NCBI RefSeq assembly: GCF_014647795.1
Contig: NZ_BMPW01000005.1
Location: forward strand, 248,001-312,000
Source: Actinoplanes campanulatus
GTDB lineage: Bacteria; Actinomycetota; Actinomycetes; Mycobacteriales; Micromonosporaceae
Length of the DNA: 64,000 bases
Reading direction: 5' to 3'
Position numbers and translations under genes: made by a program
The notes under the pieces: model-generated
Databases searched by the model: none
What the model saw: only the letters and a program-made list of their open reading frames with translations
What the model was told of the DNA's origin: nothing
Shown: positions 8,299 to 18,017 of the stretch, one piece after another
Layout of the letters: the number at the start of each line of letters is the position of its first letter
Position numbering within the stretch: the stretch's first letter is position 1

Positions 8299-8955
8299 TC
8301 AGATCCGGTAACCGGCACGGGGCACGGTCTCGATGACGGGTGGCTCGCCCAGTTTGGCGCGCAGCCGGTTCATGGTGGCCTTGACCGTCGTGGTGAACGG
8401 GTCGGCGGCCTCGTCCCACACCCGTTCCAGCAGCTCCTCGGCGGACACCACCCGGCCCCGCGCGGTGAGCAGGTATTCCAGGACGGCCAGTTCCTTGGGG
8501 TTGAGCGGCAGCCGCTGCCCGGCCCGGGTCGCGACCCGCCGCGCCGGATCCAGCGTCAGGTCACCGTGCGCCAGCGTGGGCGGCACGGCGGGCTGAGTGC
8601 GGCGGCCCAGGGCGCGGATCCGGGCGACGAGTTCGGCGTACGCGAAAGGTTTGGGCAGATAGTCGTCGGCGCCCATGGTGAGGCCGAGCACCCGGTCGGC
8701 GAGCGTCCCGGCCGCCGTCAGCATGAGCACCCGGGTGCGCTGCGGTTCGCGCATCAGCTCGCCGCACACCTCGTCACCGTGCACGCCGGGCAGGTCCCGG
8801 TCGAGGACGACGACGTCGTAGTCGGTCTCGGCGGCGTGTTTCAGAGCGACCGTCCCGTCGTAGGCGACGTCGACGGCCATGCCCTCGCGCCGCAGCACCC
8901 GGGCCACCGAGTCGGCGAGGCGGATCTGATCCTCGACCACCAGGACTCTCACCAC
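8299..8955 (-). CDS. OmpR/PhoB-family response regulator
   Basis: 218 residues. The receiver domain has the acidic pocket (VVEDQ), phospho-acceptor VVLDRDLPG (Asp at about residue 52), the Thr of LMLTAAG and the Lys of DYLPKPF. The C-terminal winged helix includes LNPKELAVLEYLLTARGRVV and the recognition helix in TTTVKATMNRLRAKLG. Cognate kinase immediately downstream. Tandem GTG codons at 8955 and 8952 leave the exact start uncertain by one residue; GGAGG lies upstream. Confidence 0.93.
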   Translation of the reverse strand: MVRVLVVEDQIRLADSVARVLRREGMAVDVAYDGTVALKHAAETDYDVVVLDRDLPGVHGDEVCGELMREPQRTRVLMLTAAGTLADRVLGLTMGADDYLPKPFAYAELVARIRALGRRTQPAVPPTLAHGDLTLDPARRVATRAGQRLPLNPKELAVLEYLLTARGRVVSAEELLERVWDEAADPFTTTVKATMNRLRAKLGEPPVIETVPRAGYRI

Positions 8956-9046
8956 GCCACCTCCGCCGTTCGCCGCCAGCCTACGACCTGGGCGGTCACA
9001 CGGCTGTCACAGCGATCTCCCGGGTTTTGCATCCGCACTCGGATGA

Positions 9047-9070
9047 GTAATACTCGTATCCGAGTATTAC
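9047..9070. promoter_or_regulatory. Probable PadR operator, 10-4-10 perfect palindrome
   Basis: Arms GTAATACTCG and CGAGTATTAC separated by TATC, ending 18 bases before the padR-family ATG. A second partial copy of the half-site (CTCGGATGAGT) lies just upstream, so two overlapping sites may exist. AT-rich half-sites of this type are typical of PadR-family autoregulation; here the assignment rests on position and symmetry. Confidence 0.7.
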
Positions 9071-9088
9071 GACGGCGAGGGAGCGGGG

Positions 9089-9721
9089 ATGGCGCAGCGG
9101 CGGAAGGTGGGCAACCTGCTCGGGCTGCACATCATGGCCACGCTCTCGATGACGCCCCTGCATCCGTACGAGATCGCCGCCCACCTGCGCGCCCGCAACA
9201 AGGACCAGGACCTCAAGATCCAGTGGGGTTCGCTCTACACCGTGGTGCAGAACCTGGAGAAACACGGCTTCATCGAGGCGGCCGAGACCGTCCGGGCCGG
9301 CCGCCGCCCGGAGCGCACCGTCTACCGGCTCACCGACGCCGGCCGCGAGGAGATGAAGGACTGGCTTCGGGAGCTGGTCGGCCACCCGGCCCGCGAGTTC
9401 CCCCGCCTCCAGACGGCACTGTCGGTGATCGGCGTCCTGCCGCCCGACGAGGTGATCGAGCTGCTGGAGCAGCGGCTGAGCGTGCTCACCGTGGCGAACG
9501 ACTCGCAGCGCTCCGACCTGCGCGGCGCCGCCCACGAGGTGCCCCGCGTGTTCCTGGTCGAGGGCGAGTTCCAGCTCGCGATGCGCGAGGCCGAGGCGGC
9601 CTGGATCGAGCGGCTCCTCAAGGAGCTGCGCGACGGCACGCTCGGCGGCCTCGACCTGTGGCGGCACTTCCACGAGACCGGTGAGACGCCGGACTTCACG
9701 AGTTTCCCGGAGCCGCCGTAG
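9089..9721 (+). CDS. PadR-family transcriptional regulator
   Basis: 210 residues: an N-terminal winged helix with the PadR signature (MTPLHPYEIAAHL, then WGSLYTVVQNLEKHGFIEA and ERTVYRLTDAGREEM) and a C-terminal helical dimerisation domain of the Vir_act_alpha_C type. It precedes a DrrAB-type ABC exporter, and PadR repressors of this class usually control adjacent drug exporters, being released by the drug itself. A palindromic operator lies in its own promoter. The stop codon falls inside a short duplicated sequence, TCCGGAGCCGCCGTAGGCG-like, repeated at about 9704 and 9730. Confidence 0.9.
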   Translation: MAQRRKVGNLLGLHIMATLSMTPLHPYEIAAHLRARNKDQDLKIQWGSLYTVVQNLEKHGFIEAAETVRAGRRPERTVYRLTDAGREEMKDWLRELVGHPAREFPRLQTALSVIGVLPPDEVIELLEQRLSVLTVANDSQRSDLRGAAHEVPRVFLVEGEFQLAMREAEAAWIERLLKELRDGTLGGLDLWRHFHETGETPDFTSFPEPP

Positions 9722-9766
9722 GCGCCGGGTTTTCCGGAGCCGCCGTAGGCGAGAACCGGGATGAAC

Positions 9767-9812
9767 GGCGGTTTCCGGACCGGGTGCGGGAACACCCGGT
9801 CCGGAAACCGCC
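9767..9812 (+). terminator. Strong hairpin, 20-bp arms, between padR and drrA-like genes
   Basis: Perfect 20-bp inverted arms at 9767-9786 and 9793-9812 around a 6-base loop (CGGGAA), without a T run. It lies 45 bases after the regulator's stop codon and 107 bases before the exporter start. It is probably a terminator or an attenuator that separates regulator and exporter expression. Confidence 0.65.
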
Positions 9813-9918
9813 ACCCCCACACACCGATCCGCGGGAACGGGCCGGCGCATCCGAGGCGTGTCGCAGCATCGAGGATAGCCGGGACCGGGACCGCGGCCGT
9901 CCGCACATGGAGTCACCC

Positions 9919-10866
9919 ATGACAGATGCCGTCACGGCATGTGATCTCGGCAAGTCCTATCCCGGCGGCGTCCGGGCCCTCGACGGGCTCTCGCTGACCG
10001 TCCGCGCCGGCGAGGTCTTCGGGCTACTCGGCCCGAACGGCGCCGGCAAGTCCACCACCGTCAAGATCTTGACGACGCTGGCCCGGCCGGATTCCGGCAC
10101 TGCCACCGTCGCCGGCCACGACGTGCTGCGCCACCCCGACCGGGTGCGGCGCGCCATCGGCGTGGTCGCGCAGCGGTCCGGCCTCGACCCGATGGCTTCC
10201 GGCCGCGACAATCTCACCCTTCAGGGCAGACTTTTCGGGGTACGGGGACGCGCGCTCCACACGCGCGTCGGCGAGCTGCTGGAACGCTTCGACCTCACCG
10301 GCGCGGCCGGACGGGCCGTGCGCGGCTGGTCGGGTGGCATGCAGCGGCGCCTCGACGTCGCGATGGCCCTGGTGCACCGGCCCGAGGTGCTGTTCCTGGA
10401 CGAGCCGACGACCGGGCTCGACCCCGAGGTGCGGGGCGCGATGTGGGCGGAGATCGGCCGGCTCGCCACCGAGGAGTCGATGGCGATCCTGCTGACCACC
10501 CACTATCTCGACGAGGCCGACCGGCTGGCCGCCCGGCTCGCCATCGTCGACGGCGGGCGGATCGTGGCCGAGGGGACACCGACGGAACTGAAAGGCGAAT
10601 TGCGCGGGGACGCCGTACACCTGGAATTGGAGAAAGCCGCCGATGAGCCGCAGGCGCGGCAGGCGATCGGGACCGTCACCCGCTTGCGGGAGGTCTCCTT
10701 CGACGGCCGGCTGCTGAGCGCGCGGGCCGATGACGGCGCGGCTGCCGTTCCGGCCGCATTGGCCGCTCTCGAATCCGCCGGAGTGGGCGTCGCGACCGTC
10801 ACCGTCGCCCGGCCCTCCCTGGACGACGTCTATCTGCGTCACGCGGGAAGGCGGTTCGCGGCATGA
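9919..10866 (+). CDS. DrrA-type ABC transporter ATP-binding protein
   Basis: 315 residues from the ATG at 9919, chosen because GGAG lies 6 bases before it (an in-frame ATG at 9907 is also possible). Motifs: Walker A GPNGAGKST, Q-loop VVAQRSG, signature GWSGGMQRRLDVA, Walker B VLFLDEPTTGLD and H-loop LLTTHYLDEADR; the C-terminal 80 residues form the DrrA accessory domain. It works with the membrane protein encoded next (ATGA overlap) as a drug exporter. Likely repressed by the upstream PadR protein. Confidence 0.92.
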   Translation: MTDAVTACDLGKSYPGGVRALDGLSLTVRAGEVFGLLGPNGAGKSTTVKILTTLARPDSGTATVAGHDVLRHPDRVRRAIGVVAQRSGLDPMASGRDNLTLQGRLFGVRGRALHTRVGELLERFDLTGAAGRAVRGWSGGMQRRLDVAMALVHRPEVLFLDEPTTGLDPEVRGAMWAEIGRLATEESMAILLTTHYLDEADRLAARLAIVDGGRIVAEGTPTELKGELRGDAVHLELEKAADEPQARQAIGTVTRLREVSFDGRLLSARADDGAAAVPAALAALESAGVGVATVTVARPSLDDVYLRHAGRRFAA

Positions 10867-11639
10867 CGACCTTTGTTTCGCACACCTTCTGGATGACCAA
10901 TCGGCGCCTGAAAGTGCTGGTGAAGCAGCCGGCATTCGTGCTGATTCTGCTGGTGCAGCCGGCGATCTGGTTGTTCCTGTTCGGCAATCTGTTCCGGCGG
11001 GTGGTCGAGCTGCCCGGTTTCGGGGCGGCCTCCTATCTGGATTACCTGATCCCCGGCGTGGTCGTGATGACCGCTGTGTCGTCGAACATGTGGGCCGGCA
11101 TGGGCATGCTCGAGGAGATCGAGCGCGGCACCATGAACCGGCTGCTCACCACCCCGGTGGCGCGCAGCGCGATCATGAACGCGGCGGTCGTCGAGCAGGC
11201 GCTGAGCACCACCGTGCAGGTGGTGGCGATCATTCTGCTCGGGCTGGTCGCGGGCGCCGAATACCCGGGCGGGCCGGCCGGGCTGACGGTTCTGACCGTG
11301 GCGGCGATCCTTCTCGGAACGATTTTCAGCGCGCTTTCCAACACGATCGGCATGCTGGCCCGGCAACGCGAGACGATCATCGGGATCAACTCGATGCTGC
11401 TGTTGCCGCTCACCTTCCTGTCGTCGGCGTTCATGGCCGAGACGCTGATGCCGGAGTGGATGCGGACGGTGGCGGCGGCCAATCCGGTGAACTGGGCGCT
11501 CGACGCGGCGCGGGCCGCGATGAGCGCCGATCCGGAATGGGGAACCGTGCTGATCCGGGGCGGATGGTTGCTGGCGGCGGCGGTCGCGATGCTGCTGCTG
11601 TCGACGCGCACGTTCCGCGCGTACCAGAAATCGGTCTGA
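10863..11639 (+). CDS. DrrB-type ABC-2 transporter permease
   Basis: 258 residues, six predicted membrane helices (for example PAFVLILLVQPAIWLFLFG at residues 21-40 and VVAIILLGLVAG). It contains the ABC-2 permease features GTMNRLLTTPV and NTIGMLARQRETI, and ends with a short cytoplasmic tail. It overlaps the ATPase stop by four bases, so the pair is translationally coupled. It forms the export channel for a drug or lipid substrate. The gene converges on the 11647 gene with only 7 bases between stops and no visible terminator. Confidence 0.9.
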   Translation: MTTFVSHTFWMTNRRLKVLVKQPAFVLILLVQPAIWLFLFGNLFRRVVELPGFGAASYLDYLIPGVVVMTAVSSNMWAGMGMLEEIERGTMNRLLTTPVARSAIMNAAVVEQALSTTVQVVAIILLGLVAGAEYPGGPAGLTVLTVAAILLGTIFSALSNTIGMLARQRETIIGINSMLLLPLTFLSSAFMAETLMPEWMRTVAAANPVNWALDAARAAMSADPEWGTVLIRGGWLLAAAVAMLLLSTRTFRAYQKSV

Positions 11640-11646
11640 GAAAGGC

Positions 11647-12111
11647 TCAGGTGAAGGAGACCGTGGCGTAGCGGCGGCCGTCGGCGTCGGTCACCGCGAC
11701 CGACGCCACCTCGGCCGCCGGGACCGCCGCGGTGCCGTCGACCGTGACGCCCTCCAGCGTGTGCGTGTTCGATCCGATCCAGGCCCCGGCGGTCACCTCG
11801 GTGCCGCCGGTGGTCCGGACGACGATGCGGTACTCGCGGCCGGGTGGGATGGCGATCACTGTGGAGTGCAACCGGATCCAGCCCTGCTCGGCGACGATCC
11901 GCACGCTCAGGCGGACGGAGCTGCCCGGGTCCGTGGTGGTCCGGACGATCGGTGACGCGGAGGGCGCCGGTGGGCGGGGTGACGGCAGCGGGTGCGGCGG
12001 TCTCCGGCGTGAGGTGGCGACCACGACGACAAGGATCACGACCACCGCGACGACGGCGATGACGGCCACCGCCCGCAGCGTGTGCCTGCCGTGGTGGCCG
12101 TCATCCGTCAT
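11647..12111 (-). CDS. Anti-sigma-K-like (RskA C-terminal) membrane protein
   Basis: 154 residues. A short cytoplasmic N-terminus, one membrane helix (AVAVIAVVAVVVILVVVV), a Pro/Ser linker, then an extracellular domain resembling the RskA C-terminus (YRIVVRTTGGTEVTAGAW, then VASVAVTDADGRRYATVSF). The cytoplasmic sigma-binding domain (HxxxCxxC type) is absent, and no sigma gene is beside it, so it is not a complete anti-sigma factor. It starts 9 bases after the stop of the secreted protease gene, with GAGGAG upstream, and is probably co-transcribed with it. Confidence 0.6.
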   Translation of the reverse strand: MTDDGHHGRHTLRAVAVIAVVAVVVILVVVVATSRRRPPHPLPSPRPPAPSASPIVRTTTDPGSSVRLSVRIVAEQGWIRLHSTVIAIPPGREYRIVVRTTGGTEVTAGAWIGSNTHTLEGVTVDGTAAVPAAEVASVAVTDADGRRYATVSFT

Positions 12112-12120
12112 TTCCGCTCC

Positions 12121-13098
12121 TCAGTCCACTTCGTGGTAAAGATCAGCCACGTCGTCGTCGAAATAGGGGCTCAGCGAGTAATCGAAATCAACACCGGCGC
12201 GTGATGTCAAACCGATGACATAGCCCAAAGAATTGGAGTAATTGTAATCCTCCAGCCATGGCCCGCCGCTCGCGCCGCCGGTCAGAATGCAGCCGACGTA
12301 GACGTACGAGTCCCACCAGCTGCCGTCGTAGGTGGTGACCCTGTCGCAGTAGTAGGGGACGTCACCCGGGTAGCCGTCGTCGGCCGGGTAGCCCCAGACG
12401 ACGACCGTGTTGTCGTAGCCGTTGTTGACCCGCAGCCCGTTGGCGCCGACCACGTCGGCCACGTTGCCCCGGTCGTTGGCGTAGAGGTTGACGAACCCGT
12501 AGTCGTAGTCGTCGTCGGAGTCGTCCGACCACGGTGACCAGATGGTCCAGCTACTGGCCCAGAAGACGCCGTACGGCTGGGAGTCGCCGTAGAGCTGCGG
12601 GACGAAGAAGGCGTCCACGAACGCCCAGTCGCCGCCCTCGCCGGAGTGCAGACAGTGCGCCGCGGTCATGATCAGGTTGCGTTGACCGCTGTTGATGACC
12701 GATGCCGAGCACCAGCCCAGGACGGAGTCGTCCGCGGTGATGGCGTACATCCGGCCGTGCGTGGCCGGGGCCGGCAGGGCGGCCGTCGTCGCCGAGCGGG
12801 GCGCGGCGGCGGGCGGCGCGATCGTGCGGGCCGGGGCAGTGAAGTCCTTGGTGCGTTTCTGCGTCGTCGGTAGGGCCGGCGAGTACTGGATCGGCTTGGC
12901 GGTCTCGATCGCCTCGTCGATCCGTGCCTTGGTCCACCGCGCGCTGCGAGTGGCCACCTGGGCGGGCTCGGCCCTGGCGCTGAGCCGTTCGAGTTTCGGT
13001 TCCGATGTGGGCGCCGCCGCGGCCGGCCCCGTCGGAGCGGCAAGCGCCGCCCCGGAGCCGAGCAGGACGGCCACGATGATCCCTCTTAACCGCTGCAA
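12121..13098 (-). CDS. Secreted trypsin-like serine protease (S1 family)
   Basis: 325 residues. Signal peptide (IIVAVLLGSGAALAAPTG), a pro-region of about 85 residues, then a chymotrypsin fold with catalytic His in LIMTAAHCLHS, Asp in DYDYGFVNLYAN and Ser in TGGASGGPWLED. The stretch before the catalytic Asp is very acidic (SDDSDDDYD), as is the C-terminus (FDDDVADLYHEVD), possibly for calcium binding. TTG start at 13098 with AGGGGG upstream. The pro-region suggests secretion as a zymogen. Related secreted proteases lie alone in actinobacteria; here an RskA-like partner follows. Confidence 0.85.
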   Translation of the reverse strand: MQRLRGIIVAVLLGSGAALAAPTGPAAAAPTSEPKLERLSARAEPAQVATRSARWTKARIDEAIETAKPIQYSPALPTTQKRTKDFTAPARTIAPPAAAPRSATTAALPAPATHGRMYAITADDSVLGWCSASVINSGQRNLIMTAAHCLHSGEGGDWAFVDAFFVPQLYGDSQPYGVFWASSWTIWSPWSDDSDDDYDYGFVNLYANDRGNVADVVGANGLRVNNGYDNTVVVWGYPADDGYPGDVPYYCDRVTTYDGSWWDSYVYVGCILTGGASGGPWLEDYNYSNSLGYVIGLTSRAGVDFDYSLSPYFDDDVADLYHEVD

Positions 13099-13387
13099 GG
13101 ATTCCCCCTTGTGCTGGTTTCGATGGCACAGGAAGGGGTTCCGGCGTCGCTGCCGATCTCCCCGTGATGTGAGCCGCGCATGCGCAGGGCAACCCTAGAC
13201 ATCGAGGTTTAGCGATGTCAAACAGCACGGAGAATGCTTATTTAACAATCATGTAGCTCAATACAGAAATATGCACGGCCTATCGAGGAATCCGGAGTGG
13301 CCGTGATCCGACAAGTTCGCGACGGAAGGAGACGACGACCGGCGAGGACGATCCGGCCGTCCGCCGTCTTGTCGCCCGCGATCCGCA
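13099..13387. promoter_or_regulatory. AT-rich upstream region of the protease gene with a 7-bp inverted repeat
   Basis: Nearly 300 bases without a gene between the protease start and the fahA 3' end. It contains GACATCG (13198-13204) and CGATGTC (13213-13219), eight bases apart, and the most AT-rich stretch of the window (about 13205-13275, including TTATTTAACAATCATG). This is a plausible promoter/operator zone for the protease; no specific regulator can be named. Confidence 0.4.
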
Positions 13388-13414
13388 GGCCGCCCCGGCT
13401 AGATCGGGGCGGCC
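13388..13414 (-). terminator. Hairpin terminator at the 3' end of the homogentisate operon
   Basis: Perfect 10-bp arms GGCCGCCCCG and CGGGGCGGCC around a 7-base loop. The loop contains the stop codon of the last operon gene, so the structure would form at the very end of the transcript. No T tract follows, as is usual in actinobacteria. Confidence 0.6.
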
Positions 13415-14625
13415 GCCGTGATCAGGCCGCGGACCGCGCCGAGGCCGATCGGAGTGCCGGCCGGGCCGGGAGCCGTCGCGGTGATCTCGACCTCGTCGCC
13501 GTCCGCCAGGAACGTGCGGACCGAGCCGTCCGGCAGCGTGAGCGGCTCCTGACCGTTCCAGGACAGTTCGATCAGGGAGCCGGGCTCGCCGCCGCTGATC
13601 GTGCCGGAGGCGTACAGGTCTCCGGTGCGCAGCGAGGCGCCGTTGGCGGTGAGGTGGGCCAGCATCTGCGCGCCGGTCCAGTACATGCCCGCGAACGACG
13701 GCCGGGCCACGACGTGGCCGTTGAGCCGCACCTCCAGGCGGATGTCCAGGCCCCACTGCGGGGTCTTCTCGTCGTCGAGGTAGGGCAGCAGCGGCACGGT
13801 CCGGGCCGGCGGCGCGACCCGGGCGTGTTCCAGGGCGGCCAGCGGCACGATCCACGGCGAGATCGAGGTGGCGAACGACTTGCCGAGGAACGGGCCGAGC
13901 GGAACGTACTCCCAGGCCTGGATGTCGCGGGCGGACCAGTCGTTGACCAGGCACACGCCGAACACGTGCTCCTCGAACGCCTCCAGAGCGACGGGACGGC
14001 CCAGCGTGGAGGGGCGGCCGACCACGTACCCCAGCTCGGCCTCGATGTCCAACCGTTGCGACGGACCGAAAGTGATCTCGCCGTCCGGGCTGCGGCGCTG
14101 GCCGCTGGGGCGGACCACCTCGGTCCCGGACAGCACCACGGTCCCGGCCCGGCCGTGGTAGCCGATCGGCAGGTGCTTCCAGTTCGGGGTGAGCGGGTCC
14201 TGCCCGGGCCGGAACATCCTGCCCAGGTTGGTGGCGTGCTGCTCGGAGGCGTAGAAGTCGACGTAGTCGGCGACGGTGAACGGCAGGTGCATGATCGCGT
14301 CGGTGGCCGGAATCAGGTGGCCGCCGAGCAGGTCCCGGTACACCTCGTCGGACAGCCAGGTGGTCAGCGCGCCGCGCAGCGTCGCCCACACCCGCGGGGC
14401 CGCCGCGAGCAGTGTGTCCAGCGACGGCCCGGCCACCGCGCCGGCCAGTTCCGGGGCGAGACGGCGGCAGGCCGCCGGCAGGTCGATGATCTGGTCACCG
14501 ACCGCGACGCCCACGCGCGGATGCGGGTCGGCCGCGGTGTGGAACACCCCGTACGGCAGGGTGTCGACGCCGAACGAGTGGCCGGCCGGAATGTCGAGCC
14601 AGGTCAACGCATGGTTCTGAGTCAA
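13399..14625 (-). CDS. fahA: Fumarylacetoacetase
   Basis: 408 residues. The enzyme hydrolyses fumarylacetoacetate to fumarate and acetoacetate, the final step of tyrosine/phenylalanine breakdown. Catalytic-core motifs are visible: DIEAELGYVVG (metal-binding Glu pair), VCLVNDWSARDIQAWEY (metal-binding Asp) and PLGPFLGKSFATSISPWI (catalytic Lys). An N-terminal SH3-like domain precedes. TTG start at 14625 overlaps the previous gene's TGA and has GGAGG 7 bases upstream; longer versions run through that gene. The last gene of the hpd-hmgA-orf-fahA operon. The usual maleylacetoacetate isomerase is not seen here and may lie elsewhere or be replaced by a thiol. Confidence 0.93.
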   Translation of the reverse strand: MTQNHALTWLDIPAGHSFGVDTLPYGVFHTAADPHPRVGVAVGDQIIDLPAACRRLAPELAGAVAGPSLDTLLAAAPRVWATLRGALTTWLSDEVYRDLLGGHLIPATDAIMHLPFTVADYVDFYASEQHATNLGRMFRPGQDPLTPNWKHLPIGYHGRAGTVVLSGTEVVRPSGQRRSPDGEITFGPSQRLDIEAELGYVVGRPSTLGRPVALEAFEEHVFGVCLVNDWSARDIQAWEYVPLGPFLGKSFATSISPWIVPLAALEHARVAPPARTVPLLPYLDDEKTPQWGLDIRLEVRLNGHVVARPSFAGMYWTGAQMLAHLTANGASLRTGDLYASGTISGGEPGSLIELSWNGQEPLTLPDGSVRTFLADGDEVEITATAPGPAGTPIGLGAVRGLITAAAPI

Positions 14626-15386
14626 ACCACAGCCTCCAGTAGACCGAAACGCAGCAGGCCGTCGACCGGCTCGCTGATGCTGCACGTACCGAAACTGACG
14701 AAGTGGTGCCGGACCGCCTTGACCAGGACCTCGTCGATCCCGGCGACGGCGGACGCGACCCGTTCGCCGTCCTGGTCGGCCAGCGCCCGCTCGATGTCGT
14801 AACCCTGCAGGGCACGGGCGGTCGCCAGGATGACGTTGAGGTAGCCGTGATGCTCGAACCCGGTGGCCGGATCCCGGTGCCTGATCGGATCGTGCAGGCC
14901 GGCGGTCAGTTTGAACGCGAGACCGCCGCGCACCGCCGCCCACAGGGCACCGGCCAACCGTGCCTCGCTGGGGAACGCGTCCGCGCGTACCCCTCCGGTC
15001 CTGATCTTCAATCGCAGGCCGGCGTCACGCAGGGCCGCGACGCGCGTCGCGGTGATCTCGTCGCAGCCGATCTCGTGGTACGCGGTCAGCGTGCCGCCGG
15101 ACGCGGACGCGGCCGGGCCCTCCACCGCGACGATCTCCACCGAGGGGTGTTCGGGCAGGTCAGCCGCGATGTCGGGGACGACGAGCGACACCCGCAGGGG
15201 CGGCCCGCCGGCCGTGGCGGCGACCAGTTCGTCCCAGCGGGCCAGCGAGCAGATGAACGGGCCGAGAAGCGGCGCCCACCGGGATTCCGCCCGCTCCCGA
15301 TGGGCCCGAACGGCGTCGGCCATCGGCAGATTGCCCGGCGGGAAGATCGCGGCGTCGTCGAACAGGCCGGTGAACAGCGGGTTCAT
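14622..15386 (-). CDS. Unknown protein embedded in the homogentisate operon
   Basis: 254 residues, four-base overlaps with both neighbours (ATGA with hmgA, TTGA with fahA), so it is tightly co-expressed with the tyrosine pathway. The sequence begins NPLFTGLFDDAAIFPPGN and contains LKIRTGGVRADAFPSEA, VRGGLAFKLTAGLHDP and FEHHGYLNVILATARA, which suggest a soluble TIM-barrel-like fold with conserved charged residues; this is an impression, not a demonstrated homology. No catalytic family is recognised. By position it could assist maleylacetoacetate isomerisation or pathway repair, but that is inference. Confidence 0.75.
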   Translation of the reverse strand: MNPLFTGLFDDAAIFPPGNLPMADAVRAHRERAESRWAPLLGPFICSLARWDELVAATAGGPPLRVSLVVPDIAADLPEHPSVEIVAVEGPAASASGGTLTAYHEIGCDEITATRVAALRDAGLRLKIRTGGVRADAFPSEARLAGALWAAVRGGLAFKLTAGLHDPIRHRDPATGFEHHGYLNVILATARALQGYDIERALADQDGERVASAVAGIDEVLVKAVRHHFVSFGTCSISEPVDGLLRFGLLEAVV

Positions 15387-16579
15387 CGGTTCTTCGCCCA
15401 GGTCCAGGCGTAGACACCGTCGTCGCAGAGACGCCCCGCCTCGCCCAGGCCCAGTGGCCGGAACGTGTCGACCATGACCGCCAGTTCGTCGAACCGCTCG
15501 GCGCCGAGGCTGGCCTCGATGGCGGCCGGCTGCGGGCCGTGCGAGTGGCCGCCCGGGTGCAGCGACACCGAGCCGATGTTGATGCCGGAACCCTTGCGGG
15601 CCTCGTAGTCGCCGCCCACGTAGAACATGACCTCGTCCGAGTCGACGTTCGAGTGGTAGTAGGGAACCGGCACCGCGAGCGGGTGGTAGTCGACCTTCCG
15701 CGGCACGAAGTTGCAGATCACGAAGTTGTTGCCCTCGAAGACCTGATGCACCGGCGGCGGCTGGTGGACACGGCCGGTGATCGGCTCGAAGTCGTTGACG
15801 TTGAACGCGTACGGATAAAGGCAGCCGTCCCAGCCGACCACGTCGAACGGGTGGTGCGGCAGCACGTGCACGGTTCCGGCCAGCCCACCCGGCCCGTCGC
15901 CGCGATGCTTGATGTAGACCTCGACGTTCTCCCCCTCGACGACATGAGGAGCGTCGGGGGTACGCAGATCGCGTTCACAATACGGCGAATGTTCGAGGAA
16001 CTGCCCGTACCGGGACAGGTAGCGCTTCGGCGGCGCGATGTGGCTGTTCGCCTCGATCGCGTACAGCCGCAGCGGAACGTCGCCGGACGGCACCCACCGG
16101 TGGGTGGTCGCCCGCGGGATGATCACGTAGTCGCCGGCCCCGACGGTCAGGTCCCCGAAGATCGTCTCCACGACGCCCGCGCCCGCCTCGACGTAGACGC
16201 ACTCGTCGCCGGTCGCGTTGCGGTACAGCGGGGAGGCGGCGCCGGCCACCACGTACCCGATCCGGACGTCGGCGTTGGCGAGAACCAGACGCCGGTCCCG
16301 GACCGCGTCACAGGACTTCCACTCCTCGCCGTCGAACAGCTCGTGCAGTTTGAGGTGCCGCGGCAGCAGCGGCTGGTTCGGCTCGGTCGACTGGTCGGGC
16401 AACTGCCAGAGGCGGGCGCCGATCACCGCCGACGGAACGTGCCGGTGATACAGCAGCGACGAGTCGGAGGAGAAGCCCTCCTCCCCCATCAGCTCCTCGT
16501 AGTAGAGCCTGCCGTCGCCGTCGCGGTGCTGGGTGTGCCGTTTGGCCGGGACGTCGCCCGCCCTCTGGTAGTGCGCCAT
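15383..16579 (-). CDS. hmgA: Homogentisate 1,2-dioxygenase
   Basis: 398 residues. It opens the ring of homogentisate to maleylacetoacetate using non-haem Fe(II). The iron-site region is recognisable: YYHSNVDSDEVMFYVGGDY followed by SVSLHPGGHSHGPQP. The enzyme also contains GGWDG-like strands (VVGWDGCLYPYAFN) and HQPPPVHQVFEGNNFVICNF. The length is shorter than the 430-440 of proteobacterial and animal enzymes, as is normal in actinobacteria. GGGAGG precedes the ATG; it starts 18 bases after hpd. Confidence 0.93.
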   Translation of the reverse strand: MAHYQRAGDVPAKRHTQHRDGDGRLYYEELMGEEGFSSDSSLLYHRHVPSAVIGARLWQLPDQSTEPNQPLLPRHLKLHELFDGEEWKSCDAVRDRRLVLANADVRIGYVVAGAASPLYRNATGDECVYVEAGAGVVETIFGDLTVGAGDYVIIPRATTHRWVPSGDVPLRLYAIEANSHIAPPKRYLSRYGQFLEHSPYCERDLRTPDAPHVVEGENVEVYIKHRGDGPGGLAGTVHVLPHHPFDVVGWDGCLYPYAFNVNDFEPITGRVHQPPPVHQVFEGNNFVICNFVPRKVDYHPLAVPVPYYHSNVDSDEVMFYVGGDYEARKGSGINIGSVSLHPGGHSHGPQPAAIEASLGAERFDELAVMVDTFRPLGLGEAGRLCDDGVYAWTWAKNR

Positions 16580-16597
16580 GGGACCCTCCCGATCAGG

Positions 16598-17845
<1,248 letters not shown>

Positions 17846-17957
17846 TCAAGGGCCGTGAGCTGCGCAACAAGTCCATCCGAAGACGGGCAACCTGCCCAGA
17901 CCCCGTAGTTCGGAGCCCGGATCACTGAACAATCTGCCCACTGTTTCGAGGAGCCTC

Positions 17958-18017
17958 ATGACCCGCTTCACCGGCATCGACGACCGGGTCCCGGCCCTCT
18001 ACGCCGGCCCCGCCTGA
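17958..18017 (+). other. Possible 19-aa leader peptide or gene remnant
   Basis: A 20-codon frame (MTRFTGIDDRVPALYAGPA) with GAGGAG six bases before its ATG, divergent from hpd and overlapping the end of the ECF sigma gene by 19 bases. It occupies the place where a divergent regulator often sits. It could be a remnant, a leader peptide or chance. Confidence 0.25.

Noticed and set aside
6982-9684. 900-aa plus-strand open frame antisense to the ABC lipoprotein, kinase and regulator genes
   Set aside because: Gly/Arg/His/Gln-rich translation typical of the antisense frame of high-GC genes; the minus-strand proteins have clear domains.
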